Program-made: the position numbers and the translations under genes
Notes under the pieces: model-generated
Database searches by the model: none
What the model saw: only the letters and a program-made list of their open reading frames with translations
What the model was told of the DNA's origin: nothing
Assembly (NCBI GenBank): GCA_031177685.1
Contig: JAPSGI010000009.1
Span: 62,001-126,000, forward strand
DNA from: Solirubrobacteraceae bacterium
GTDB taxonomy: Bacteria; Actinomycetota; Thermoleophilia; Solirubrobacterales; Solirubrobacteraceae
Direction of reading: 5' to 3'
Length of the DNA stretch: 64,000 nt
Shown: positions 50,364-58,147 of the stretch, one piece after another
Position numbering within the stretch: the first letter of the stretch is position 1
Layout: each line of letters starts with the position of its first letter

Positions 50364-51782
50364 ATGGGTCTTCGGGGAGGCGTCCACGCTGGGCTGGCCG
50401 CGATCGCGTGCCTGGTGTTCGCGCTGCTCGCGGCGCCCGCGCTGGCGGGACACAAGCCCAACCACGGCGGCGGCGGGGGCGGCGGCGGCGGCGGAGGCGC
50501 CACCGGGGCCGACCTGGCGGTCACCCTCGCCGATGCGCCCGATCCGATCGAGGTAGGACAGCAGCTGACCTACACCGCGCGCGTGCGCAACGACGGCCCG
50601 GAGCGGGCCACCGGCGTCACGCTCACCGACCCGCTGCCGGGCTCGGTCACCTTCGTCTCGGCCACCGGCGACCGGGGCGCCTCGTGCGGCTTCTCCGGCG
50701 GGACGGTGACATGCCAGATCTCGCGCCTGAACGCCGGCGCGACCGCCACGATCTCGATCGTGGTGCGCCCGAACGCGGTCGGCACGGTGTCCAACGGCGT
50801 CTCGATCACGGCCGACCAGGGCGATCCCAACGCGCAGAACAACCAGGCGTCCACGTCCACCACCGTCACCGAGGCGGCTCCCCCACCGCCTCCACCCGAC
50901 GGATGCACCGGACACACGTGGTTTCTGGGCATCGTCTACGACGAGGAGCGCCGCGACGACTTCGTGCAGGACGTCGACCATTTCCGCCGCTTCCTGGATA
51001 CGCTGCGAACGACGCACTGCATCCCCAGCAACCAGGCGCGCATCCTCGACTTTTCGAACGGCTCGGAGGCCAACCTCAAGGCCGAGCTGCGGCGCATGGC
51101 GTCCGAGGCCAACCAGCACGCCGACTCGCAGTTCTTCTTCTTTCTCAGCAGCCACGGCCTCGTGTACGTCCCCGGCCTTTCCGCCTGCGAGCCGACCCGC
51201 GCGATGGGCTCGTTCGCGGCGCTGAAGGAGGGCGGCGACGAGGACGGCTTCCTCGACGACTGCGAGCTCGGTGAGGAGCTGGCGATGTTTGCGCCGAGCA
51301 CGCGCATGTTCGTGGCGGTGGACTGCAGCTTCTGCGGCGGGTTCAGCGACAGCCTCACGGCGGCCAGCGGGACCGTCCCCGACAACGGCGTCCGCGGGAC
51401 GCCCACCTCCAGCGGCGTCCCCGCGTCCAACCGCGTCGTGGTGACCGGCTGCGCGATGACGACGGAGTGCTTCGGCTCGCGCGACGGCGGCAACCTGTAC
51501 CGGCACATGAACAACGTGCGCCAAGGCGGCGTGGCGGCGTGCGACGGCTGGACGGCCCCCGGCTTCCCGGCCGTGCAGGGCGCCGATGTCCCCGTCCGCG
51601 GCGCGACCGACGGCCGCTGCACGACCAGCGAGTGGTTCTTCGCGGCGGTCAACCGGGCCTATACCGACACCGGCCAGGTCACCAACCTCGGCCACCTGCA
51701 GGACTACGCGCTGTCGATCCAGCAGCAGTTCCGCATCAAGTACGGGTTCGGCTCGCTGGCCGACGACCTGCTCGTCCGCTGA
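50364..51782 (+). CDS. Secreted DUF11 plus caspase-like (C14/legumain-like fold) protein
   Basis: Signal peptide; poly-Gly; ADLAVTLADAPDPIEVGQQLTYTARVRNDGPERATGVTLTDPLPGSVTFVSATGD; then SQFFFFLSSHGLVYVPG and RMFVAVDCSFCGGFSDSL. Confidence 0.75.
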   Translation: MGLRGGVHAGLAAIACLVFALLAAPALAGHKPNHGGGGGGGGGGGATGADLAVTLADAPDPIEVGQQLTYTARVRNDGPERATGVTLTDPLPGSVTFVSATGDRGASCGFSGGTVTCQISRLNAGATATISIVVRPNAVGTVSNGVSITADQGDPNAQNNQASTSTTVTEAAPPPPPPDGCTGHTWFLGIVYDEERRDDFVQDVDHFRRFLDTLRTTHCIPSNQARILDFSNGSEANLKAELRRMASEANQHADSQFFFFLSSHGLVYVPGLSACEPTRAMGSFAALKEGGDEDGFLDDCELGEELAMFAPSTRMFVAVDCSFCGGFSDSLTAASGTVPDNGVRGTPTSSGVPASNRVVVTGCAMTTECFGSRDGGNLYRHMNNVRQGGVAACDGWTAPGFPAVQGADVPVRGATDGRCTTSEWFFAAVNRAYTDTGQVTNLGHLQDYALSIQQQFRIKYGFGSLADDLLVR

Positions 51783-51786
51783 GCCT

Positions 51787-53250
51787 CTAGCGCGGCGCGG
51801 CCGCGAGCGCCCGGCGCACCGAGTCGGGCTGTGTGAACAGCTCGTGCGGCTCGCCCCCGCCGGTGGGGAAGCCGAAGCGCTCGGCCAGCTCCTCCAGCGC
51901 GGTCAGGTCGTTCTCGTGCGCGCGCGCCGACTCGTGGTCGAGCTCCTGCACGCGGCACGGCTCGGATGCGATGTGCTCGGGGTCCGGCAGGTCCGGGCGC
52001 TCGAAGTCCGGGTGCTTCCAGTCGAAGCTCTGGCCGATGCTGTTGGCCGCTTCGTCGCGCAGCGTCAGGGTTCCCAGGCCGAAGCGGTGCATGATCAGCT
52101 TGAGGATCGACTCGTGCCCGTAGAGGCCGTGCTCGACGCGCATGCCGCTGCGGGAGCGCCGGCGGCTGTAGGGCGAGATCGCCACGGCCGGGATGCGGAA
52201 GCCCATCTGGCCGAAGTTCTCGCCGAGATCGGCGTTCGCGCGGGTGTCCGGGACGCTGGGCGGCAGGACGTGGTCGAAGAACCCGCCCCACTCGTCGTAG
52301 ATGACGAACAGCGCGCCGCGCTCGTAGTTGGGCGACTGGACGAAGGCGCGCACCACGTCGGCCATCCACGCCTGGCCGAGGCGCACGTCGCCGTGCGGGT
52401 GCTCGTCGGCGGAGTTGCCGTCGAAGCCGCCGCCGTCGCGAAACGGCGGGTCGACGAAGGCGATGTGCGGCAGCGTCCCGGTCGCGCACTCGGCGTAGTA
52501 GCGCGCCAGCGGGTGGGTCCACGGGATCGCCCGCGGTCCCCACACGGCGGAGAACGGCAGGTCGGAGTTGTAGTAGCGGGCGCTGACGCCGCGGCTGAGC
52601 GCGCGGTCGAACAGCGTCTCCCACTGGTTGCCGAGCGTGTCCACGGGCGGGCGGTTGTCCTTCTTGCCCCCCGACTGTGCCGACCACTTGTAGTAGCGGT
52701 TGGGCCAGGTCGGCCCGAGCAGCGAGCAGAAGAAGCGGTCGTAGAGCGTGTACTGGCGCGCCGCCTCGTGGATGAAGCCCAGCTCGCCGCGCTCGTAGTA
52801 GGTGAGCGCGAACTCGTCGTTGCCGCTGCCCTGGGCCATGAACCCGTCGCGCAGCTGCGCGCGGCCGCTGTTCCAGCCGTGGCCGGGATCGTTGTGGCCG
52901 CAGCCCTGCCACGGCGAGCCGATGTCCGATGCGTGACGCGTCGAGATCGGCGGTGGGTTGTCCGGATCGGCGAGGTAGTTCGGGTACGTGACGTCCTGAA
53001 CCGCGTCCGCCCACTCCGAAGCCCACCCGAAGTAGTGGTCGAACGACCGGTTCTCCATCATCACCACGACGAAGTGGTCGATCGGCAGGTCGCGCGGCGA
53101 GGGGATCGCACTCGCCCGGGCGGTGCTGCGCGCCGCCTGCTCCAGCAGCGCGCTCGCGGGCAGCGCGGCCAGTCCAGCGGCACCGGCCATGAGCGCGGTG
53201 CGCTCGAGGAAGTCTCGGCGGCTCAGAGCCGCTTCGCTTGACTCGTCCAT
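51787..53250 (-). CDS. TAT-exported phosphoesterase / phospholipase C family protein
   Basis: MDESSEAALSRRDFLERTALMAGAAGLAALPASA; DHFVVVMMENRSFDHYFGW...ALFVIYDEWGGFFDHVLPP. Confidence 0.9.
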   Translation of the reverse strand: MDESSEAALSRRDFLERTALMAGAAGLAALPASALLEQAARSTARASAIPSPRDLPIDHFVVVMMENRSFDHYFGWASEWADAVQDVTYPNYLADPDNPPPISTRHASDIGSPWQGCGHNDPGHGWNSGRAQLRDGFMAQGSGNDEFALTYYERGELGFIHEAARQYTLYDRFFCSLLGPTWPNRYYKWSAQSGGKKDNRPPVDTLGNQWETLFDRALSRGVSARYYNSDLPFSAVWGPRAIPWTHPLARYYAECATGTLPHIAFVDPPFRDGGGFDGNSADEHPHGDVRLGQAWMADVVRAFVQSPNYERGALFVIYDEWGGFFDHVLPPSVPDTRANADLGENFGQMGFRIPAVAISPYSRRRSRSGMRVEHGLYGHESILKLIMHRFGLGTLTLRDEAANSIGQSFDWKHPDFERPDLPDPEHIASEPCRVQELDHESARAHENDLTALEELAERFGFPTGGGEPHELFTQPDSVRRALAAAPR

Positions 53251-53279
53251 CTCCCCCTGCCTTTCCCCTGCCACGAAGT

Positions 53280-53351
53280 GGGCGATACTGGGCTCGAACC
53301 AGTGACCTCCGCCTTGTCGAGGCGGCGCTCTCCCAGCTGAGCTAATCGCCC
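53280..53351 (-). tRNA. tRNA-Val(GAC)
   Basis: Minus strand GGGCGAT TA GCTC AGCTGGGA GAGC G CCGCC TCGACAA GGCGG AGGTC ACTGG TTCGAGC CCAGT ATCGCCC. Confidence 0.93.
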
Positions 53352-53401
53352 TGGGAAGCGCTTAGCCTAGCAACGGGAGAGATACCCTTGAGAGGTCGCT
53401 C

Positions 53402-53472
53402 GGCGCCGTGGCGGAGTGGCTACGCAGCGGCCTGCAAAGCCGTTCACACCGGTTCGATTCCGGTCGGCGCCT
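53402..53472 (+). tRNA. tRNA-Cys(GCA)
   Basis: GGCGCCG...CGGCCTGCAAAGCCG...ACCGGTTCGATTCCGGT CGGCGCC T. Confidence 0.95.
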
Positions 53473-53653
53473 CTCCCCGGAAGGCCTGCTAACAGAGGCG
53501 TTCTCGCTCTCTCCGAGGCGCTTACGAAAGGTAGGCGTTATCCCGGTTGTATCCCGAGAATGCGAGCAGACAGGCTCGCATGGCCTCGGTTGCGTGGTCG
53601 AAGTGGCGACCTTTCGGCCCCGGGGACGACCTGCCCGGGATACTGCGCGGGCG

Positions 53654-54055
53654 ATGTCGCGGGAGAACGTGGAGATCGTTAAGCGAGCGTTCGCGGCCTT
53701 CGAACGCAGTGACTTCGACGCCATCCTGCGCATGTGTGACGAGGACATTGTCATCAGGCAGCCGCCAGAGCTGCCCGGTGCACCGGAGACCCAGCACGGA
53801 CATGCTGGCGTCCTGGAGGCGTTCGAGCTCTGGCCTCAGCAGTGGGACGACTACGGCATCGAGATCCTCTATCTGCGAGACGTTGGCGACCACGTCGTCG
53901 CCCACACGCGGCAGTGGGGGACCGGCAAGGGCAGCGGGATCAAGCTCGAACTTCCCATCACCTTCGTGTGCACCATCCGAAACGGGAAGGCCGTTGAGTG
54001 GCGCTTCTTCCTGCGCGAAGACGAGGCCCTCGAAGCCCTGGAGCTGCGGGAGTAG
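53654..54055 (+). CDS. SnoaL/NTF2-like paralog 1
   Basis: MSRENVEIVKRAFAAFERSDFDAILRMCDEDIVIRQPPE...EDEALEALELRE; GATACT-N9-ATG. Confidence 0.85.
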   Translation: MSRENVEIVKRAFAAFERSDFDAILRMCDEDIVIRQPPELPGAPETQHGHAGVLEAFELWPQQWDDYGIEILYLRDVGDHVVAHTRQWGTGKGSGIKLELPITFVCTIRNGKAVEWRFFLREDEALEALELRE

Positions 54056-54094
54056 GCGTTTCTTTGAGCGGCGGATAGATATGCCGGTCAACGC

Positions 54095-54386
54095 ATCCAC
54101 GTCCGCCGCGCGTGGTCGCAGGCGGTGAAGATCGAGAAGGCGCCGAAGCCCGGCAAGGTGCGCTCCGTTCCCGTCGTGTGACGACGACCTCGTGTTCTGC
54201 AACGAGGTCGGCGAGCACCTGCACGCCTGGGCGCTGCGCCGCCGCTACGACGCCGCCCTGGAACGCGCCGAGCTGCGCCGCGTCCGCTTCCACGACCTGC
54301 GCCACTGCTTCGGATCCGTCGCGGTACGGGCGTTCCCGCGTATCCCGAATGGGCGAAGACAACTCAGCGCAACTCACCGTGCCTGA
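54095..54386 (+). pseudogene. Tyrosine recombinase C-terminal remnant (truncated and frameshifted)
   Basis: IHVRRAWSQAVKIEKAPKPGKVRSVPVV* then shifted frame DDDLVFCNEVGEHLHAWALRRRYDAALERAELRRVRFHDLRHCFGSVAVRAF (HxLRH motif). Confidence 0.85.
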
Positions 54387-54424
54387 GAGCGACGTATAGA
54401 GTCGAGCTGCGCCGCAGGCTGGTG

Positions 54425-54469
54425 CTGCAAAGCCGTTCACACCGGTTCGATTCCGGTCGGCGCCTCTCC
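54425..54469 (+). repeat. attR-like copy of the tRNA-Cys 3' half
   Basis: 45/45 identical to 53432-53476. Confidence 0.95.
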
Positions 54470-54511
54470 GGTTTGCAGGAAGTTCTCGCCGCGCGCGATA
54501 CTGGGCCGGCG

Positions 54512-54922
54512 ATGTCGCGGGAGAACGTGGAGGTCGTACGCGGGATCTATGAGGCGGTCGCCCGGCGTGACAGCGCGAGCCCGTTCGACGTCTACGCCGA
54601 GGACATCGCCTGGGACGTCTCGCGCTGGCGGAGGGCCTTTCTCTATCGCAAGCCCGTCTACCACGGGCATGAGGGAGTGCGGGAGGCCTGGCGCGAGGTG
54701 CTCTCGGACTTCGGCGAGGTCGACTTCGAAGTCGAGGAGCTGATCGACGCGGGCGACGAAGTCGTCGCGGTCATCGGCGAGCACGGCACCGGACGGCGCA
54801 GCGGTGCGCGCGTTCCGACCGGTCACGCCGCGGTCTGGACGCTCGCGGGCGGCAGAGTCACCCGGATGCGGACCTTCGACAACCGCGACGACGCCCTCCA
54901 AGCGGTCGGTCTGCGGGAGTAG
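54512..54922 (+). CDS. SnoaL/NTF2-like paralog 2
   Basis: MSRENVEVVRGIYEAVARRDSASPFDVYAEDIAWDVS...VYHGHEGVREAWREVLSDF...ALQAVGLRE; GATACT-N9-ATG. Confidence 0.87.
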   Translation: MSRENVEVVRGIYEAVARRDSASPFDVYAEDIAWDVSRWRRAFLYRKPVYHGHEGVREAWREVLSDFGEVDFEVEELIDAGDEVVAVIGEHGTGRRSGARVPTGHAAVWTLAGGRVTRMRTFDNRDDALQAVGLRE

Positions 54923-54939
54923 GCGATGTCGCGGCGCCC

Positions 54940-55332
54940 CTAGCCCGCGATCCCCGCCGCCTCCAGGGCATCCGCTTCCCTGAAATGGAAGCTGAGCCGG
55001 GTGATCTTCCCCTCGCGCAGCGTGTACACGAACCAGATCTGGCTTTCGACCTCGACGCCGCTCGTCTTTCCGCGAGCGGTCTGATGCGTGCGCACGACCA
55101 CGCTGTCGCCCGCGTCTACGAATTCTTGCGGTGTGATGGTCCATTCCTCGAAGTCCTCGACCCAATCGGCCACGACCTGAAAGAAGCCCTCTCTGCCGTG
55201 GAAGGTGGCGCCGTCGGGCTGCAGCCGGTGGATGACCAGGTCATCGCTCATCGCTGCGAACAGCTCGTCGAAATCACCTCGCGCGAAAGCGCCGAAGCCA
55301 GCACGCACGATCTCCACGTTCTCCCGCGACAT
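54940..55332 (-). CDS. SnoaL/NTF2-like paralog 3
   Basis: MSRENVEIVRAGFGAFARGDFDELFAAMSDDLVIHRLQPDGATFHGREGFFQVVADW; GATACT-N8-ATG on minus strand. Confidence 0.87.
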   Translation of the reverse strand: MSRENVEIVRAGFGAFARGDFDELFAAMSDDLVIHRLQPDGATFHGREGFFQVVADWVEDFEEWTITPQEFVDAGDSVVVRTHQTARGKTSGVEVESQIWFVYTLREGKITRLSFHFREADALEAAGIAG

Positions 55333-55399
55333 CGTCCGCCAGTATCGCGCGCGGCTCACCGCAGAATGCAAATCGCCACGGCGGGATACTGGACGGGAG

Positions 55400-55726
55400 A
55401 TGTCGCGGGAGAACGTGAAGGTCGTCCCAGCCGGGTTGGACGCGTGGAACGCCGGGGACATGGTCGCGCTGCGCGATTTCTACGCGCCCGACCTCGTCGT
55501 GCACTCCCCGGAGAACTGGCCCGAGCCTGGCCCCTTCGTCGGGCTCGACGCGGCCATGCGCCAGTTCGAGCAGGTCCGCGCCGCGTGGGACGCCGACCGG
55601 TTGAACCTCGTCGAGGGCCTCGTGGACGCGGGGGATCGGGTCGTCGGACGACTCATCTGGGAAGGGCTCGGCCACGGTCCCGCCGCGGCCATGGAGGCCC
55701 TCGAAGCCGTGGGGCTGCGGGAGTAA
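55400..55726 (+). CDS. SnoaL/NTF2-like paralog 4, apparent in-frame C-terminal deletion
   Basis: MSRENVKVVPAGLDAWNAGDMVALRDFYAPDLVVHSPENW...VVGRLIWEGLGHGPAAAMEALEAVGLRE; lacks the usual W/YTLRDGKI strand before EALEAVGLRE. Confidence 0.75.
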   Translation: MSRENVKVVPAGLDAWNAGDMVALRDFYAPDLVVHSPENWPEPGPFVGLDAAMRQFEQVRAAWDADRLNLVEGLVDAGDRVVGRLIWEGLGHGPAAAMEALEAVGLRE

Positions 55727-55729
55727 GCC

Positions 55730-56125
55730 ATGTCGCGAGAGAACGTGGAGGTCGTCCGCCGCATCTACGAGGCCTTCGTGGCCGACGACCCCGAGACGGC
55801 CCTCGGGTACTTCGATCCCGAGATCGAGTGGCGCGAGCCGCCGCAGAGCCCCGGCGCCGGCGTCTATCACGGCCGGGACGGCGTCCGGCGCTCCTACGAG
55901 CACTGGGTCCGCGGCTGGGCGTCGTACCGGCTCGAGGTCGAGGAGCTCGTCGACGCGGGCGAGCACGTCCTGGCGAAGTGCCGCCAGCGGGTGCGCGGCC
56001 GCGCCAGCGGCGTGGAGGTCGACCAGCCGCTGTTCAGCGCGTGGAGCCTGCGCGACGGGATGGCCATCCGCATGCGCATGTACCACGACGAGCAGGAGGC
56101 GCGCGCGGCGGTCGGGCTGGGCTAG
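55730..56125 (+). CDS. SnoaL/NTF2-like paralog 5
   Basis: MSRENVEVVRRIYEAFVADDPETALGYFDPEIEWREPPQSPGAGVYHGRDGVRRSYEHWV. Confidence 0.88.
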   Translation: MSRENVEVVRRIYEAFVADDPETALGYFDPEIEWREPPQSPGAGVYHGRDGVRRSYEHWVRGWASYRLEVEELVDAGEHVLAKCRQRVRGRASGVEVDQPLFSAWSLRDGMAIRMRMYHDEQEARAAVGLG

Positions 56126-56186
56126 CGCCGCGCCGCGCGCGGAGAACCGACGCGCGCCGCCACGCGGTGGCGTAGCCTCGGATCCG

Positions 56187-56594
56187 ATGGCACGGGAGCA
56201 CGTCGAGGCGGTACGGCGGGCGTATGAGATCTTCGCCTGCGGCGACCGCGAGGCCGCGATGGAGGTCCTCGATCCCGACGTGGTCTGGTATCCCGCGGTG
56301 GACCTCCTGACCGAGCAGTCGATCTACCACGGCCCCGAGGCGGTCTGCCGCCTGGTGTTCGAGGAGATCCCCTCCGTGCTGGAGGGCTTCGAGACCGAGC
56401 TGCTGGAGATCCATGACCTCGCGGACGACAAGGTCCTCGCGATCGGCCGCTTTCAGGGCCGCGTCGCCGGCAACGGAACCCAGGTCAAGCAGACCTTCGG
56501 ACAGCTCTTCCACGTCCGCGACGGCCGCGCCGTCCGCATGCAGTCCTACCCCACGCGCCGCGAGGCCTTCGAGGCCGCCGGGCTGCCCGTCTAG
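56187..56594 (+). CDS. SnoaL/NTF2-like paralog 6 (diverged)
   Basis: MAREHVEAVRRAYEIFACGDREAAMEVLDPDVVWYPAVDLLTEQSIYHGPEAVCRLVFEEI; TAGCCT-N8-ATG. Confidence 0.85.
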   Translation: MAREHVEAVRRAYEIFACGDREAAMEVLDPDVVWYPAVDLLTEQSIYHGPEAVCRLVFEEIPSVLEGFETELLEIHDLADDKVLAIGRFQGRVAGNGTQVKQTFGQLFHVRDGRAVRMQSYPTRREAFEAAGLPV

Positions 56595-56613
56595 CTCCTA
56601 TACTTGGCCCGGT

Positions 56614-56687
56614 GCGGCTGTAGCTCAGTTGGCTAGAGCGTCTGCTTGCCATGCAGAAGGTCGTGGGTTCGAATCCCATCAGCCGCT
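56614..56687 (+). tRNA. tRNA-Gly(GCC)
   Basis: GCGGCTG TA GCTC AGTTGGCTA GAGC G TCTGC TTGCCAT GCAGA AGGTC GTGGG TTCGAAT CCCAT CAGCCGC T. Confidence 0.96.
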
Positions 56688-56719
56688 CTGAGAAACGTGG
56701 GCGTGGCGTGGGCTAACGC

Positions 56720-57127
56720 CTACTCCCGAAGACCCGCCGCCTCGAGAGCCTCGCGCTCGACGGCGTACGCGGCCACCCGTACGGCCTTTCCCCCACGCAG
56801 CTCGTACACCTGCCAGACGCGCGCCATCTCGACCGGCGCCCCGCTTCCCTTTCCCCGGCCTCCCTGGCGAACTTGCACGACGACGTGGCTTCCCGCGTCC
56901 CAGAACGTCTCGGCGTGAGCGTAGTACTCGTCAAACGGCTCGAAGGCCCACTCCTGAAAGAACTTCTTGACGCCGTCATGCCCGTGATAGACACCCCGGT
57001 CGGGCACATCCGTATGCGTCATGTCCCACACGATGTCGGAAGCGTAAAACTCGAACAGCGCGGTCATATCCCGACGCTGCCACGCCTCCCAGGCCCGCCT
57101 GACCGCCTCCAGGTTCTCCCGCGACAC
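56720..57127 (-). CDS. SnoaL/NTF2-like paralog 7
   Basis: GTG start; MSRENLEAVRRAWEAWQRRDMTALFEFYASDIVWDMTHTDVPDRGVYHGHDGVKKFFQEW...ALEAAGLRE. Confidence 0.87.
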   Translation of the reverse strand: MSRENLEAVRRAWEAWQRRDMTALFEFYASDIVWDMTHTDVPDRGVYHGHDGVKKFFQEWAFEPFDEYYAHAETFWDAGSHVVVQVRQGGRGKGSGAPVEMARVWQVYELRGGKAVRVAAYAVEREALEAAGLRE

Positions 57128-57130
57128 GTC

Positions 57131-57523
57131 CTACTCCCGCAGCCCCGCGGCGCGCAGAGCCTCGTCGGGGTCTGAGTATCCGACGCGGCGAACGATCCGG
57201 CCCCCGCGCAGCGTGTAGAGCTCGCCGTGGCGCTCGTCCATGACCAGCCCGGCCTTGCTGCGCCCGCGCTCGCGGATGATCAGAACGACGTCGTCCCCGG
57301 CGTCGAAGTACTTCAGCGGCTCGTACTGCCAGCCCTCCCACTGCTCCGCCCACCGAGCGACGTGCTCGATTACCCCGTCTATGCCACGCGAGACCCTGCC
57401 GTCCGGAAGGTTGCGGCCGTCCCATTCGATGTCCGGGTCGTACGCGGCCAGCGCCCCTTTTGTGTCGCCGCGCAGGAACGCCTCGGTCATCGCGCGCACA
57501 ACCTCTACGTTCTCGTGCGACAT
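57131..57523 (-). CDS. SnoaL/NTF2-like paralog 8
   Basis: MSHENVEVVRAMTEAFLRGDTKGALAAYDPDIEWDGRNLPDGRVSRGIDGVIEHVARW...ALRAAGLRE. Confidence 0.87.
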   Translation of the reverse strand: MSHENVEVVRAMTEAFLRGDTKGALAAYDPDIEWDGRNLPDGRVSRGIDGVIEHVARWAEQWEGWQYEPLKYFDAGDDVVLIIRERGRSKAGLVMDERHGELYTLRGGRIVRRVGYSDPDEALRAAGLRE

Positions 57524-57526
57524 CGC

Positions 57527-57808
57527 CTACTCCCGCAGCCCCACGGCTTCAAGGGCCTCGTCTCGGTGCGCGTAAAAGCGCGCTCGGGCGATCTTGCCGT
57601 CATGCACGGTCCACATCGCAGTCCCGACAATCGAGACCTCGGCTGTCATCTGAAGACCGACGGCCAGGGTTTCGAAGTCGTCGTGGAGGTGCGGCGCGAA
57701 ACCGTCCGTCATCGCGGCGGCAGTCGCCTCGTCGCCAAGCAGCGTCACGAGGTCCCATTCGGGCTGCGGCTGCAGCGCCCTGACGATCTCCACGTTCTCT
57801 CGCGACAT
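57527..57808 (-). CDS. SnoaL/NTF2-like paralog 9, short (93 aa), apparent internal deletion
   Basis: MSRENVEIVRALQPQPEWDLVTLLGDEATAAAMTDGFAPHLHDDFETLAVGLQMTAEVSIVGTAMWTVHDGKIARARFYAHRDEALEAVGLRE; GATACT-N9-ATG. Confidence 0.75.
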   Translation of the reverse strand: MSRENVEIVRALQPQPEWDLVTLLGDEATAAAMTDGFAPHLHDDFETLAVGLQMTAEVSIVGTAMWTVHDGKIARARFYAHRDEALEAVGLRE

Positions 57809-57921
57809 CGCCCGCGCAGTATCCCGCGCGCCGAATGCGACCGCACCTCGACGGCTTCGCGGCGCTCACGCGGTCGTCTGACTGGTTCGGGCGCCGTGTG
57901 GGCGGGGAAATTGGACCAGCG

Positions 57922-58145
57922 ATGTCGCGGGAGAACGTGGAGGTCTTCAAAGCGATGTGGCGTCTTTGGCAGGACGGCAACGACGCCTGGATCGCCGATC
58001 TCGACCCGCTGGTCGAGTGGGACATCTCCCGGCATCCGCTTCCGGACTTCCCGGATCGCGGGGAGGTCGTGATACTGGCGGAGGTCGTCGACGCCGATGA
58101 CGACGTGATGGGAAGCCCTCGAAGCCGTGGGGCTGCGGGACTAGC
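57922..58145 (+). pseudogene. SnoaL/NTF2-like paralog 10, frameshifted deletion relic
   Basis: MSRENVEVFKAMWRLWQDGNDAWIADLDPLVEWDISRHP... then, in a different frame, GAAGCCCTCGAAGCCGTGGGGCTGCGGGACTAG = EALEAVGLRD*. Confidence 0.8.
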
Positions 58146-58147
58146 GT

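Larger units (their letters stand above)
53432..54469 (+). mobile_element. Relic integrated element bounded by a 45-bp att duplication of the tRNA-Cys 3' half
   Basis: CTGCAAAGCCGTTCACACCGGTTCGATTCCGGTCGGCGCCTCTCC at 53432-53476 and 54425-54469, with a decayed tyrosine recombinase in between. Confidence 0.75.

Noticed and set aside
54192-54386. Intact small integrase gene
   Set aside because: The N-terminus is out of frame, there is a deletion before DDDLVFC, and the catalytic Tyr region is lost; called a pseudogene instead.
54422-54511. N-terminal extension MLQSRSHRFDSGRRLSGLQEVLAARDTGPA on SnoaL paralog 2
   Set aside because: The extension is translation of the attR/tRNA-Cys fragment and promoter; true start is ATG 54512.
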